A stretch of DNA of 64,000 nt from Micromonospora pisi (GCF_003633685.1 NZ_RBKT01000001.1:3410001-3474000), one strand, 5' to 3'. Positions 53,155 through 62,482 are shown, numbered from the stretch's first letter. A program made the numbers and translations. Notes: a model not told the origin generated them from the sequence alone.

Positions 53155-54987
53155 GTGCTCGCACGTCGTTGTTACGCACTCATCCCGACCGCCCTCCGAC
53201 GCCGACTCCACCAGCGTGTCCCCTTTGACCAGCAGGTACGGCTCAGCCGTTGGCTGAACCGGCCGGCCGGCACCTTCGGGGTGACCCTGCGCCAGTGGTA
53301 CGACGACCGCTCCGGGCGGGACACCGGCCGGCGCTGGGTCCGGCTGGACGGACGGCGGGTTTCCGCCGCCGTCGACCCGGCCGCCACCCCGCTCAGCGCC
53401 CACCAGGGCAACCTGGACCGGGTACTGGCCGCGCTCGGCGACGCCTCGGTCGAACACTTCGCCATTCCGCACCACCGTGGCCTGCGCAGCCGGGTCGGGG
53501 TGCCGGCGAACCAGCGCGCCGAGGCGCTCCGGGCGATCGCCGGACTCGGCGACGTCCTCATCGGACGCCCCAGCCGCAAGGCGGTCCGGCCCCGTGCCGG
53601 TGGACGCGGCCCTCGGCGGGTACGCCGGGCCGACGTGGTGCTGGTCTACCGTCCGATCTGGATCAGCGAGGACCTCGCCTACGGTGCCGCGTACGCCTGC
53701 GAACTGGAGTTCTGGCACGGGGGCGACGGCCGGCTCACCGCGCCCCGACCAAACGCCCTGGCCCGCAGCGTGCCCAGCTTCCGGCCGAACGTACGGGTGC
53801 CCGGCGCGTCGCTGAACCCGTTCGTGCCCGCCGGCTACCACGCCCGCTACCCGGTCCGCGCCGACTTCGCCGGGGTCTCCGCCGACGCGGTGACGTTTCC
53901 GGTCGACGCGGTCTACGCCTGGCACGACCGGGAAGATCCACACTGGCGGTCCCGTTTCCAGACCGCGCACGACCGGCACGGGCTGCACGGGGAACCGGCC
54001 GTTGACGGGATCCGGCACGCCGACCACGACGAGCTGCGCTACTCGCTGCGCTCACTGCACCTGTACGCACCCTGGCTGCGGCACATCTACCTGGTCACCG
54101 ACGGGCAGGTGCCCCGCTGGCTGGACCTGCCCCAACCGGGGTTGACCGTGATCAGTCACCGGGACCTGTTCGGCGACAACGCGACCCTGCCGACCTTCAA
54201 CCCGCACGCGATCGAATCGGTGCTGCACCTGATCCCCGGGCTCGCCGAACACTTCCTCCACCTCGACGACAACGTCCTGCTCGGACGGCCGGTGCTACCG
54301 CGTACGTTCTTCCACCCGAACGGGCTGACCAAGTTCTTCCCGTCCCGGCGTAACCAGATCGACCTCGGTGACCCGGCCTACACCGACGCCCCGGTCACCG
54401 CCGCCGCGAAGAACAACCGCCGACTCATCGCCCGCCGCTTCGGCCGGGTGATCAGCGAACAGATGAAGCACGCCCCGTACGCGCTGCGCCGGTCCGTGCT
54501 CGCCGAGATCTGCGCCGTCGCCTCCGAGGAGATCGCGGAGACCCGGCGTCACCCGTTCCGGCACCCGGCGGACCTCTCCATCGCCTCCGGCCTGCACCAC
54601 CACTGGTCGTACCTGCGGGGGACGGCGGTGCCCGGGCCGATCCGGCACCTGCACACCGACCTGGCCGACCCGCAGGCCCCCGTACTCCTCAACCACCTGC
54701 TGAACTGGCGGGACTACGACACCGTCCACCTCAGCGACAGCATCCCGGCCGGGGCGGACCGGGAGCGGGCGGACACCATGCTGCGCAGCTTCCTGGCCCG
54801 GTACCTGCCGGTCCGGTCACCGTGGGAGGTGACCGCCGAGGTCGAGGCGACCCGCGCCCACCAGTCCGCCACCGAACTCGCCCACCTGCTTCAACCGGGC
54901 GTGAGCACGGGCGGCGGTGTGCCGCTCGCCCGCCCCGGACAGAACGATCCGGCGACCCGACCCACCGGCCTGCTCCAGCCCCGCTGA
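53155..54987 (+). CDS. Stealth family sugar-phosphate transferase
   Basis: A 610-residue protein. The four conserved Stealth regions are visible: FPVDAVYAWHDREDPHW (CR1), ADHDELRYSLRSLHLYAPWL and IYLVTDGQVPRWL (CR2), LPTFNPHAIESVLHLIPGL with HLDDN (CR3), and a later histidine-containing CR4-like stretch near MKHAPYALRRSVLAEI. Family members transfer sugar 1-phosphate from UDP-sugars onto capsule or surface glycans, and the fold is related to the human GlcNAc-1-phosphotransferase. The N-terminal 150 residues are a domain not needed for the fold. The start is GTG 53155. Confidence 0.88.
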   Translation: MLARRCYALIPTALRRRLHQRVPFDQQVRLSRWLNRPAGTFGVTLRQWYDDRSGRDTGRRWVRLDGRRVSAAVDPAATPLSAHQGNLDRVLAALGDASVEHFAIPHHRGLRSRVGVPANQRAEALRAIAGLGDVLIGRPSRKAVRPRAGGRGPRRVRRADVVLVYRPIWISEDLAYGAAYACELEFWHGGDGRLTAPRPNALARSVPSFRPNVRVPGASLNPFVPAGYHARYPVRADFAGVSADAVTFPVDAVYAWHDREDPHWRSRFQTAHDRHGLHGEPAVDGIRHADHDELRYSLRSLHLYAPWLRHIYLVTDGQVPRWLDLPQPGLTVISHRDLFGDNATLPTFNPHAIESVLHLIPGLAEHFLHLDDNVLLGRPVLPRTFFHPNGLTKFFPSRRNQIDLGDPAYTDAPVTAAAKNNRRLIARRFGRVISEQMKHAPYALRRSVLAEICAVASEEIAETRRHPFRHPADLSIASGLHHHWSYLRGTAVPGPIRHLHTDLADPQAPVLLNHLLNWRDYDTVHLSDSIPAGADRERADTMLRSFLARYLPVRSPWEVTAEVEATRAHQSATELAHLLQPGVSTGGGVPLARPGQNDPATRPTGLLQPR

Positions 54988-55032
54988 CCCTCCGGCAGGG
55001 GCGCCGACCCTGCTGAACCCTCCCGGCAGCGG

Positions 55033-55710
55033 TCAGCGCCGGGCGCCCAGGGCCGCGTCGATGGCGCTGGCCAGGGCCTCGATCACCAGGGCCACCGACG
55101 GGCGGACCGTCGACTCCTCCAGGCTCACCTCACCGGTGAAGCCGGCACCACCGGCGATCTCCGCCAGCCGCCGGTGCGCGTCCGCGAGGGCCGCACCGGA
55201 CAAGCCCAGACTCGGTTCCATCCGGCTCGCCGCGACCAGGGCGGCGAGTGCCGCCGTACGCTCGTCCGGCACCTGCTCGCCGGTGAGCGCCACCGCCAAC
55301 CGGCCCCGGATCTCCGTCTCCACCGTCGCGTCGACCGCCGGGTACCGGTGCACGTGGATGTGCCCGAGCGCGGTCTCGTCGACGTCCCGGACCACGCCCC
55401 GGCCCACCAGGCCGGCCAGGATCCGGTCCCGCAGCCCGTGCCGGAGCCGCTGCACCCAGGAGGCCGGCGGAAGCGGGCCGTCCCCGGCCATCCGCCCCAG
55501 CACCTCGTCCGTGATCGGGTTCCCGGTCGGCGCCGGGTCGCTCACCACGATCGAGCCGTTGTCGTACGCGACCCGACCGGCCAGCGCCAGTTCCACCAGT
55601 ACCCCGGCGGCCATCCCCAGGTCGAGCCCGATCCGCGACCCGGTGGCCTTCCCCGACTCGTCGTCGTACGCGAGCAACAGCAACTCTTCAGCCAGCGCCA
55701 CACCTGTCAT
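55033..55710 (-). CDS. GPP34 family phosphoprotein (GOLPH3-like)
   Basis: A 225-residue all-helical protein with the GPP34 core. The N-terminal LAEELLLLAYDDESGKATGS is followed by LGMAAGVLVELALAGRVAYD. A later GLRDRILAGLVGRGVVRD and the EIRGRLAVALTGEQVPDERTA block complete it. Bacterial GPP34 proteins bind phosphoinositide-like lipids in eukaryotes. Their role in actinomycetes, where they are expanded, is unclear. TACCGT lies 8 nt upstream of ATG 55710, suggesting a leaderless mRNA. Confidence 0.88.
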   Translation of the reverse strand: MTGVALAEELLLLAYDDESGKATGSRIGLDLGMAAGVLVELALAGRVAYDNGSIVVSDPAPTGNPITDEVLGRMAGDGPLPPASWVQRLRHGLRDRILAGLVGRGVVRDVDETALGHIHVHRYPAVDATVETEIRGRLAVALTGEQVPDERTAALAALVAASRMEPSLGLSGAALADAHRRLAEIAGGAGFTGEVSLEESTVRPSVALVIEALASAIDAALGARR

Positions 55711-55780
55711 GGCCCGAAACGGTAGTCGGTTTCCGCACCATCGTGCAGGTGGCCTCGCCCGGGATCGCCGGGGCCGGCCG

Positions 55781-55786
55781 TAAGGT
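55781..55786 (+). promoter_or_regulatory. -10 hexamer TAAGGT, leaderless NUDIX gene
   Basis: TAAGGT is followed by 7 nt and GTG 55794. It matches the gtrA2 hexamer exactly. Confidence 0.45.
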
Positions 55787-55793
55787 GGCCCGG

Positions 55794-56279
55794 GTGCAGG
55801 CCATTCTCGCCACCCTCGGCTACGTACTCTCCGCCGACCGGCGCCGGGTGCTGATGATCCGCCGGGACACCCGCCCCGACGACCTGCACTACGGCTACTA
55901 CAACGGGCTCGGCGGCAAACTCGAACCCGGTGAGGACGTGGTCGCCGGCATGCGGCGGGAGATCCGCGAGGAGGCCGGACTCGAATGCCGGACCGTGGAA
56001 CTCGCCGGCACCATCTCCTGGCCCGGCTTCGGCCGCAATGGCGAAAACTGGTTCGGCTTCCTGTTCCGGATCCCGGACTGGTCCGGCGTCCCGTACGAGC
56101 GCTGTCCCGAGGGCACCCTGATCTGGACCGACCTGTCCGACATCCTCAGCGGCGCCGTACCGATGTGGCCCAGCGACCGCAACTTCCTACCCCTGGTCTT
56201 CGCCGACCAACCGGGGGTCTTCCACGGCTCCCAACCCTTCCACCACGGCACCCCCGGCCCCTGGACCGTCTCGGTGTAA
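55794..56279 (+). CDS. NUDIX hydrolase (MutT/8-oxo-dGTP diphosphatase-like)
   Basis: A 161-residue protein with the NUDIX box GGKLEPGEDVVAGMRREIRE running into EAGLE. The N-terminal beta-strand ILATLGYVLSADRRRVLMI precedes it, and the substrate-binding region YYNGLGG fits the MutT/NUDT1-like group that cleaves oxidised nucleoside triphosphates. Start GTG 55794 is supported by the leaderless promoter. The stop codon TAA lies inside GGGCCC repeat locus 6, so the protein ends where the element begins. Confidence 0.9.
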   Translation: MQAILATLGYVLSADRRRVLMIRRDTRPDDLHYGYYNGLGGKLEPGEDVVAGMRREIREEAGLECRTVELAGTISWPGFGRNGENWFGFLFRIPDWSGVPYERCPEGTLIWTDLSDILSGAVPMWPSDRNFLPLVFADQPGVFHGSQPFHHGTPGPWTVSV

Positions 56280-56330
56280 GGAAGGGCCCCTTCTTATCGT
56301 TTTCCGTATAGGAAGGGCCCCTTCCTAACA
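56276..56330. repeat. paired GGGCCC palindromic element, locus 6
   Basis: GTAAGGAAGGGCCCCTT begins at 56276 and includes the NUDIX stop TAA (56277-56279). A second copy begins at 56306. The element lies between convergent genes (NUDIX and upp). Confidence 0.9.
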
Positions 56331-56488
56331 CCGAAGCACCGAAACACCGCAACCAGCAGAGCGAGTCGACCGAGCGCCGCCGCGGCGTCTGGAGCCCGAG
56401 CACACGCGGCGAAGCCGTCGTGCGCGCAGGGCGAAGACGCCGCACCGGGCGGCGCGAAGCGGAGCGAGCCAGCCGAGCGCAGCGAGGC

Positions 56489-57121
56489 TCAGAAACGGGG
56501 CATGCCGCCGAACTGGCGGTCGCCTGCGTCGCCGAGGCCGGGAACGATGAACTTGCGCTCGTCGAGCTGCTCGTCAATGGCGGCGGTGACCAGGCGCAGC
56601 GGCAGACCGGTCTGCTCCAGCCGGGCGATGCCGTCGGGGGCGGCGAGTACGCAGATCACGGTGATGTCGGTGCAGCCCCGCTCGGCGAGGAGCCGGCAGC
56701 AGTGTTCCAGCGATCCGCCGGTGGCGAGCATCGGGTCGAGCACCAGCACCGGGCGGCCGGTCAGGTCCCGGGGCAGCGACTCCATGTAGGCGCGGGGTTC
56801 GAAGGTGTGCTCGTCGCGGGCGAGCCCGACGAAGCCCATCGACGACTCGGGGAGCAGGGCGAGGGCCGAGTCGGCCATCCCGAGCCCGGCCCGGAGCACC
56901 GGTACGAGCAGCGGCGGGTTGGCCAGCCGGGTGCCGTCGGTCTGGGCGACGGGGGTCTGGATCGGGTACCGCTCGATCGGGAAGGAGCGCGCGGCCTCGT
57001 ACACCAGGGTGGTGGTGAGTTCGTGTAGGGCGGCGCGGAACGACGCCGCGTCGGTACGGGCATCGCGCATCGCGGTGAGCCGCGTCTGGGCGACAGGATG
57101 GTCAACGACGAGTACGTCCAC
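56489..57121 (-). CDS. upp: uracil phosphoribosyltransferase
   Basis: A 210-residue type I PRTase converting uracil and PRPP to UMP. The PRPP-binding motif is [13 protein letters not shown], preceded by [12 protein letters not shown]. The C-terminal uracil-binding region is [13 protein letters not shown]. The GTG start lies inside the end of the upstream glycosyltransferase gene (20-nt overlap), so the two are probably coupled. It is convergent with the NUDIX gene across repeat locus 6. Confidence 0.95.
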   Translation of the reverse strand: MDVLVVDHPVAQTRLTAMRDARTDAASFRAALHELTTTLVYEAARSFPIERYPIQTPVAQTDGTRLANPPLLVPVLRAGLGMADSALALLPESSMGFVGLARDEHTFEPRAYMESLPRDLTGRPVLVLDPMLATGGSLEHCCRLLAERGCTDITVICVLAAPDGIARLEQTGLPLRLVTAAIDEQLDERKFIVPGLGDAGDRQFGGMPRF

Positions 57122-58475
57122 GATCGCTCAACCTACCGAATGCACCGACCGGCTGGGCGGGGCCGGGTCGACCTGCCCATTCGGCCTGTCTTCGGGCAAC
57201 CTGCGCGTGTCGCCGGGCGGCGTGTGCGTAGACGTCGCAGATCGCGTCGGCGTACCGCTCGGGGGTGTGTCCGGCGGCCCGGTCGGCGGCGAGTTGGCCG
57301 AGTCGCCGGGCAGCGGCGGGGTCGGTGAGGAGGCGGAGCAGGGCGGCGGCGAACCCGGTGGTGGTGGGGGCGGCGCAGTCGGCGGCCCCGGCGAGCGGCC
57401 CGTGCCGGTGCAGGACCGGGTCGACCAGGACCGCGGGTACGCCGGCGAGCGCGGCTTCCTGGAGGACGAGTGCCTGGGTGTCGGTGCCGGAGGGGAAGGC
57501 GAGCACCTCGGCGGCCCCGTACGCGGCGGCCACCACCGGTGGCGGTTGCTGCCCGATGACGGTGATCCGGTCGGCCACCGCCGGGCCGACGAGACGCAGG
57601 AGTTCGGCGAGCCAGCGGGGCTCGTAGATCGCGCCGACCAGCACCAGCCGGGCGCGGGGGCAGCCGGCGAGCAGTTCGGCGAAGGAGTTGATCAGAAGGT
57701 CGACGCCCTTTTCCCGGTTGACCCGGCCGACGAAGAGGATCACTTTGTCGGTCGGGGCGATGCCGTTGCCGGCGCGGAAGGCCGCGACCTCGGTCGGGGA
57801 GGTACGGCAGGGGGCGACCCCGGTGGGCACGAGGAAGACCCGGTCGTCGGGGACGGGCAGGCTGATCCGGTCGAGCACGGCCCGGGTCGGCACCACGACC
57901 GCGTCGGCGTCGCCGAGCAGGAGCAGGTTGGTGGCGTCGAGGGCGGCCCGGCGGTGGCTGGCGGCCGGTGCCTGGCGGGATGGTGCGGCTCCGCCCGGGG
58001 CCGGCTCGGGCCGGACCGGTGGGCGGGGTACGCCGAGCCGGTGGGCGTAGAGGCGGACGGCGCCGCGCAGTGCCCTGGTCGGCACCTTGTACGCGTCGAC
58101 GTACGCGTGCAGGTCGGTGTGGTACGTCTGGACCAGCGGCAGTCCGAGCCGCCGGGCGGTGAGTACGCCGAGCAGCCCGACCGGGCCGGGGGTGTGCACG
58201 TGTACGACTTCGGGTGCGCTGGCGGCGATCTCGGCGATGGTGCCGGCGGCGGCGCCACCGTGCAGCAGCCACGGGGAGAGCCGCAGGTCGGCGACGCCGC
58301 AGGGCAGCGCCCGTAACCGCATCAGGTCGGGCTCGCCGGTCTGGCCGGGGTGGCGGGGCACGACGGTGAGGCCGGGGTGTCCCCGGTCGGCCAGCGCCCG
58401 CACCAGGGTGCGGATGGAGCTGACCACCCCGTCGCGACGGGGCAGGTAGGTGTCGGTGAAGTGCACTGCTCGCAC
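57102..58475 (-). CDS. GT4 family glycosyltransferase
   Basis: A 457-residue GT-B enzyme. The N-terminal domain starts [19 protein letters not shown], with [12 protein letters not shown] and [14 protein letters not shown]. The C-terminal nucleotide-sugar domain has [29 protein letters not shown] and [20 protein letters not shown] with the EX7E motif. It resembles the mannosyltransferase / GDP-mannose-type group acting on membrane lipids. An unusual Pro/Ala-rich insertion ([17 protein letters not shown]) breaks the N-terminal domain. Its end overlaps the upp start by 20 nt. Confidence 0.88.
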   Translation of the reverse strand: MRAVHFTDTYLPRRDGVVSSIRTLVRALADRGHPGLTVVPRHPGQTGEPDLMRLRALPCGVADLRLSPWLLHGGAAAGTIAEIAASAPEVVHVHTPGPVGLLGVLTARRLGLPLVQTYHTDLHAYVDAYKVPTRALRGAVRLYAHRLGVPRPPVRPEPAPGGAAPSRQAPAASHRRAALDATNLLLLGDADAVVVPTRAVLDRISLPVPDDRVFLVPTGVAPCRTSPTEVAAFRAGNGIAPTDKVILFVGRVNREKGVDLLINSFAELLAGCPRARLVLVGAIYEPRWLAELLRLVGPAVADRITVIGQQPPPVVAAAYGAAEVLAFPSGTDTQALVLQEAALAGVPAVLVDPVLHRHGPLAGAADCAAPTTTGFAAALLRLLTDPAAARRLGQLAADRAAGHTPERYADAICDVYAHAARRHAQVARRQAEWAGRPGPAQPVGAFGRLSDRGRTRR

Positions 58476-58589
58476 GCCGAGGACGGTGGGGGTTCGGTGC
58501 CAACAACGGATGTCGCTGGTTCGACAAGGCGGTGAAGTCTGGCGGTCCGGTCCCGGCAGTGAGCAAGATCACATCGACGCGCGGGTGCG

Positions 58590-58595
58590 TAGACT
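58590..58595 (+). promoter_or_regulatory. -10 hexamer TAGACT, leaderless deoC
   Basis: TAGACT is followed by 7 nt and ATG 58603. There is no Shine-Dalgarno sequence. Confidence 0.45.
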
Positions 58596-58602
58596 TGCCG
58601 CC

Positions 58603-59562
58603 ATGACGGCGACAACGACGTCGGCGTGGTCCGACCTCTCCGATCTGGGGCGGTCCGAGGCCGCGCTGCGTACCTTCCTGCACGGTCTGCCCGGCGTCGA
58701 CCAGGTCGGCGCGGAACAACGGGCGGCGATGCTCGGCACCCGCTCGATCAAGACCACGTCCAAGGCGTGGGCGATCGATCTGGCGATCCGCATGGTCGAC
58801 CTGACCACGCTGGAAGGGGCCGACACCCCGGGCAAGGTACGCGCGCTGAGCGCGAAGGCGCGGCGGCCCGATCCGGCCGACCCGTCCTGCCCGGCGGTCG
58901 CCGCCGTCTGTGTCTATCCGGCGATGGTCCCGGTGGCGGCCGAGGCGCTGGCCGGCTCGGGTGTGCACCTGGCGAGCGTGGCGACCGCGTTCCCGTCCGG
59001 GCAGGCCCCGCTTGCGGTGAAGCTCGCCGACACCGAGGCGGCGGTCGCGGCCGGCGCCGACGAGATCGACATGGTGATCAACCGGGGGGCGTTCCTCTCC
59101 GGCCGCTACCGCGAGGTCTACGACGAGATCGTGGCGGTGAAGGCGGCCTGCGGCGACGCCCACCTGAAGGTGATCCTGGAGACGGGCGAGCTGGCCACGT
59201 ACGACAACGTGCGGCGTGCCTCGTGGCTGGCGATGCTGGCTGGCGGGGACTTCATCAAGACCTCCACCGGCAAGGTCCCGGTCGCCGCCACGCTGCCGGT
59301 GACGCTGGTGATGCTGGAGGCGGTCCGCGACTTCCGGGACGCGACGGGTCGCCAGGTCGGGGTCAAGCCGGCCGGTGGGATCCGTACCACCAAGGACGCG
59401 ATCAAGTACCTGGTCATGGTCAACGAGACCACCGGCGAGGACTGGTTGGATCCGGACTGGTTCCGGTTCGGCGCCTCGACGCTCCTCAACGACCTGCTGA
59501 TGCAGCGCACCAAGCTGACGACCGGCACCTACTCCGGTCCCGACTACTTCACCCTGGACTGA
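58603..59562 (+). CDS. deoC: deoxyribose-phosphate aldolase
   Basis: A 319-residue class I aldolase that splits 2-deoxyribose 5-phosphate into glyceraldehyde 3-phosphate and acetaldehyde. The core has IDMVINRGAFLSG, KVILETGEL, FIKTSTGKVPVAAT with the Schiff-base lysine, and GVKPAGGIRTTKDA. It is longer than the 220-250-residue enzymes because of an extra N-terminal 60 residues (the longer DeoC form). It is followed 2 nt later by an aldehyde dehydrogenase gene, which could oxidise the acetaldehyde formed. Confidence 0.92.
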   Translation: MTATTTSAWSDLSDLGRSEAALRTFLHGLPGVDQVGAEQRAAMLGTRSIKTTSKAWAIDLAIRMVDLTTLEGADTPGKVRALSAKARRPDPADPSCPAVAAVCVYPAMVPVAAEALAGSGVHLASVATAFPSGQAPLAVKLADTEAAVAAGADEIDMVINRGAFLSGRYREVYDEIVAVKAACGDAHLKVILETGELATYDNVRRASWLAMLAGGDFIKTSTGKVPVAATLPVTLVMLEAVRDFRDATGRQVGVKPAGGIRTTKDAIKYLVMVNETTGEDWLDPDWFRFGASTLLNDLLMQRTKLTTGTYSGPDYFTLD

Positions 59563-59564
59563 TC

Positions 59565-61001
59565 ATGGCTGTCTTCGAGTACGCGCCCGCGCCGGAGTCC
59601 CGGGCCGTGGTGGACCTGCGGCCGTCGTACGGCCTCTTCATCGACGGCAGGTTCGTCGACCCGACCGACGGCGCGAGCTTCAAGTCGGTCAACCCGGCCA
59701 CCGAGGAGGTGCTCGCCGAGGTCGCCGAGGCCGGCCCCGGCGACGTGGACCGGGCGGTACGCGCGGCACGCAAGGCGTACAGGAAGGTCTGGGGTCCGAT
59801 GTCGGGCCGGGACCGGGCGAAGTACCTGTACCGGATCGCCCGGATCATCCAGGAGCGTTCCCGTGAGCTGGCGGTGCTGGAGTCGCTGGACAACGGCAAG
59901 CCGATCCGGGAGTCCCGGGACACCGACATTCCGCTGGTCGCGGCGCACTTCTTCTACTACGCCGGCTGGGCGGACAAGCTGAACCACGCCGGCTTCGGCC
60001 CGGACCCGCGCCCGGTCGGCGTGGCCGGCCAGGTAATCCCGTGGAACTTCCCGCTGCTGATGCTGGCCTGGAAGATCGCCCCGGCGCTCGCCGCCGGCAA
60101 CACGGTGGTGCTCAAGCCGGCCGAGACGACCCCGCTGACCGCCCTGCTCTTCGCCGAGATCTGCCAGCAGGCCGACCTGCCGCCGGGTGTGGTCAACATC
60201 GTCACCGGCGCCGGGGAGACCGGCCGGGCCCTGGTCGAGCACGAGGGCGTGGACAAGGTCGCCTTCACCGGTTCGACCGAGGTGGGGCGTTCGATCGCCC
60301 GCGCGGTCGCCGGCAGCCGCAAGAAGCTCACCCTGGAGCTGGGCGGCAAGGCCGCCAACATCGTCTTCGACGACGCCCCGATCGACCAGGCGGTCGAGGG
60401 GATCGTCAACGGCATCTTCTTCAACCAGGGGCACGTCTGCTGCGCCGGTTCGCGGCTGCTGGTTCAGGAGTCGGTCTACGAGCAGGTGCTGGAGTCGCTG
60501 AAGCGGCGGATGGCCCGGCTGCGGGTCGGCGACCCGCTGGACAAGAACACCGACATCGGCGCGATCAACTCGGCCGCGCAGCTCGACCGGATCCGGGAAC
60601 TCTCCGAGGTCGGCAGCGCCGAGGGGGCCGAGCGCTGGTCGCCGCCGTGCGAGCTGCCGGACCGGGGGTTCTGGTTCGCGCCGACCATCTTCACCGGGGT
60701 CACCCAGGCACACCGGATCGCCCGCGAGGAGATCTTCGGGCCGGTCCTGTCGGTGCTCACCTTCCGCACGCCGGCCGAGGCCGTCGAGAAGGCGAACAAC
60801 ACGCCGTACGGGCTGTCGGCCGGGATCTGGAGCGACAAGGGTTCCCGGATCCTGTGGATGGCCGACCGGCTGCGCGCCGGGGTGGTCTGGGCGAACACGT
60901 TCAACAAGTTCGATCCGACCTCGCCGTTCGGCGGGTTCAAGGAGTCGGGCTACGGTCGCGAGGGCGGCCGGCACGGGCTGGAGGCGTACCTCGATGTCTG
61001 A
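59565..61001 (+). CDS. aldehyde dehydrogenase, catalytic half of a two-gene pair
   Basis: A 478-residue NAD(P)-dependent ALDH. The cofactor region is VIPWNFPLLMLAWKIAPAL and FTGSTEVGRSIA, the general-base Glu is in LELGGKAANIVFDDA, and the catalytic Cys is in FFNQGHVCCAGSRL. The substrate channel ends GGFKESGYGREGG. It lies 2 nt after deoC and overlaps the next gene by 8 nt, so the three form one operon. It may oxidise acetaldehyde from DeoC. The partner downstream is a shorter ALDH-fold protein. Confidence 0.92.
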   Translation: MAVFEYAPAPESRAVVDLRPSYGLFIDGRFVDPTDGASFKSVNPATEEVLAEVAEAGPGDVDRAVRAARKAYRKVWGPMSGRDRAKYLYRIARIIQERSRELAVLESLDNGKPIRESRDTDIPLVAAHFFYYAGWADKLNHAGFGPDPRPVGVAGQVIPWNFPLLMLAWKIAPALAAGNTVVLKPAETTPLTALLFAEICQQADLPPGVVNIVTGAGETGRALVEHEGVDKVAFTGSTEVGRSIARAVAGSRKKLTLELGGKAANIVFDDAPIDQAVEGIVNGIFFNQGHVCCAGSRLLVQESVYEQVLESLKRRMARLRVGDPLDKNTDIGAINSAAQLDRIRELSEVGSAEGAERWSPPCELPDRGFWFAPTIFTGVTQAHRIAREEIFGPVLSVLTFRTPAEAVEKANNTPYGLSAGIWSDKGSRILWMADRLRAGVVWANTFNKFDPTSPFGGFKESGYGREGGRHGLEAYLDV

Positions 61002-61833
61002 GACGGTGGACCGCCCTCGGCTGGCGGTACGGAAGACGTACAAGCTCTTCGTCGGCGGGAAGTTCCCGCGCAGTGAGTCGGGGCGGACGTATCTGGTGCA
61101 GGACTCGAACGTGTCACTCGCCTCCCGCAAGGACGTACGCGACGCGGTGGTGGCCGCCCGCGCGGCCGTGAAGGGTTGGGCGGGGGCGACCGCGTACAAC
61201 CGGGGTCAGATCCTCTACCGGGTGGCCGAGATGCTGGAGGGGCGGCGAGACCAGTTCGTCGCCCTCGGGTGCAGCCCGGCCGAGGTGGACGAGGCGATCG
61301 ACCGCTGGGTCTGGTACGCCGGCTGGTCCGACAAAATCATGCAGGTGCTCGGCAACCCGAACCCGGTGGCCGGCGCGTTCTTCAACCTGACGATTCCGGA
61401 GCAGACCGGGGTGGTCGGCATCGTCGCCCCGCCCGAGTCGCCGCTGCTGGGGCTGGTCAGTGTGATCGCCCCGGCGATGGTCACCGGGAACGCGGTGGTG
61501 GTGCTCGCCGACGAGCAGGCGCCGCTGGCCGCGATCACCCTGGCCGAGGTGCTCGCCACGTCGGATCTGCCCGGTGGGGTGGTCAACCTGCTCACCGGTC
61601 AGGCGGCGGAGACCGCGCCCTGGCTCGCCTCGCACGCCGACGTGAACGCGCTCGACCTGACCGGGGTGACCGACCCGGAGCTGGCCCGATCGTTGGAGCA
61701 GGCGGCGGCGGGCACACTCAAGCGGGTGCTGCGCCCGTCGGCCGGTCCGGTCGACTGGACCGCTGATCCGGGCCTGGGGCGGATGAAGACGTTCATGGAG
61801 ATGAAGACCGTCTGGCACCCGAAGGGCGTCTGA
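60994..61833 (+). CDS. short aldehyde dehydrogenase-fold protein lacking the catalytic half
   Basis: A 279-residue protein, compared with about 480 for normal ALDH. The N-terminal ALDH domain is present: YKLFVGGKFPRSESGRTYLV, AYNRGQILYRVAEMLEGRRD, VVGIVAPPESPLLGLVSVIA. The sequence ends before the catalytic Cys and the substrate domain. ATG 60994 overlaps the previous stop (ATGTCTGA), so the proteins are made together. A coupled active and inactive ALDH pair resembles a split form of the two-domain ALDH16 type. It likely forms a complex with the 59565 product. It does not look like a frameshifted pseudogene, since it has a clean start and stop. Confidence 0.85.
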   Translation: MSETVDRPRLAVRKTYKLFVGGKFPRSESGRTYLVQDSNVSLASRKDVRDAVVAARAAVKGWAGATAYNRGQILYRVAEMLEGRRDQFVALGCSPAEVDEAIDRWVWYAGWSDKIMQVLGNPNPVAGAFFNLTIPEQTGVVGIVAPPESPLLGLVSVIAPAMVTGNAVVVLADEQAPLAAITLAEVLATSDLPGGVVNLLTGQAAETAPWLASHADVNALDLTGVTDPELARSLEQAAAGTLKRVLRPSAGPVDWTADPGLGRMKTFMEMKTVWHPKGV

Positions 61834-61878
61834 CGCTCGCCGCTCGGCCCCGCTGAAAGCAATAACCCGGTTTTGGTC

Positions 61879-61916
61879 TACACGTTCTTTCGTGTGCCTA
61901 CACGAAAGAACGTGTA
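61879..61916. terminator. perfect 17-bp inverted repeat between convergent genes
   Basis: TACACGTTCTTTCGTGT (61879-61895), loop GCCT, then ACACGAAAGAACGTGTA (61900-61916). Each arm is itself a near-palindrome (ACACG-N6-CGTGT). It lies between the stops at 61833 and 61947, so a bidirectional terminator is likely, with a protein-binding site as alternative. Confidence 0.65.
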
Positions 61917-61946
61917 CGAAGAAACCGCGTTACCGCTCCTTTTTCG

Positions 61947-62327
61947 TCAGTCGGTCAGCTCGCGGAGTCGGGCGGTCCAGTAGGTCAGGTCGGAGTGGTG
62001 CTCCACCAGGCTGACCGGCTCACCGCAGGCCGCTTCGATCAGGTCGACCGCCTCGTCCAGGTCACCGGGGTTGTGGTCCCAGTCCCCGTCCCGGTACATC
62101 CGCAGCCCCACGTCGGTGCGGTCGTAGCTGAGCACCTCAGCCGCGTCCGGCGGCACCAGGACGATCGTGTAGCGACCGACCTCCACCTCGGCCTCGCTCG
62201 GTTCCGGCTGCTCGGGCCGGCCCCGGCGGAACCGCTCCAACACCGATTCAATCGGACCGGGCGAGTTCGCCGGGTCGTACGGCCGGGCCCACGGCGGGGT
62301 GTACTTCGCTGAGGTTGTCACGTTCAC
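61947..62327 (-). CDS. hypothetical acidic protein
   Basis: A 126-residue protein starting at GTG 62327 behind GGGAGG. It is acidic, with alternating beta- and alpha-prone segments (VGRYTIVLVPPDAAEVLSYD, LDEAVDLIEAACGEPVSLVE). No signal peptide, TM or motif is seen, and the family is not recognised. It is divergent from the XRE regulator at 62483 and may be controlled by it. Confidence 0.65.
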   Translation of the reverse strand: MNVTTSAKYTPPWARPYDPANSPGPIESVLERFRRGRPEQPEPSEAEVEVGRYTIVLVPPDAAEVLSYDRTDVGLRMYRDGDWDHNPGDLDEAVDLIEAACGEPVSLVEHHSDLTYWTARLRELTD

Positions 62328-62482
62328 AACGACCTCCCGGTGCGTTGGTTATTGATCAAGGCATCGAGCAACGTTGCAGTCAACTCTTGCGCTCGACGGG
62401 CATCACTGTCAATACTCAACGCGACGACAACAGTCGATCACCGTTACGGCCGGTCGATCGAAATCGGAAGCGGGAGTGCGCG

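Noticed and set aside
56331-56488. Possible small gene between NUDIX and upp
   Set aside because: The sequence is made of degenerate GCGAAGCGGAGCGAG-like runs. No start with a ribosome site or conserved-looking product was seen.
60994-61833. Second ALDH as a frameshifted pseudogene
   Set aside because: It has a clean start overlapping the previous stop, a normal stop, and intact N-terminal domain motifs up to the end.
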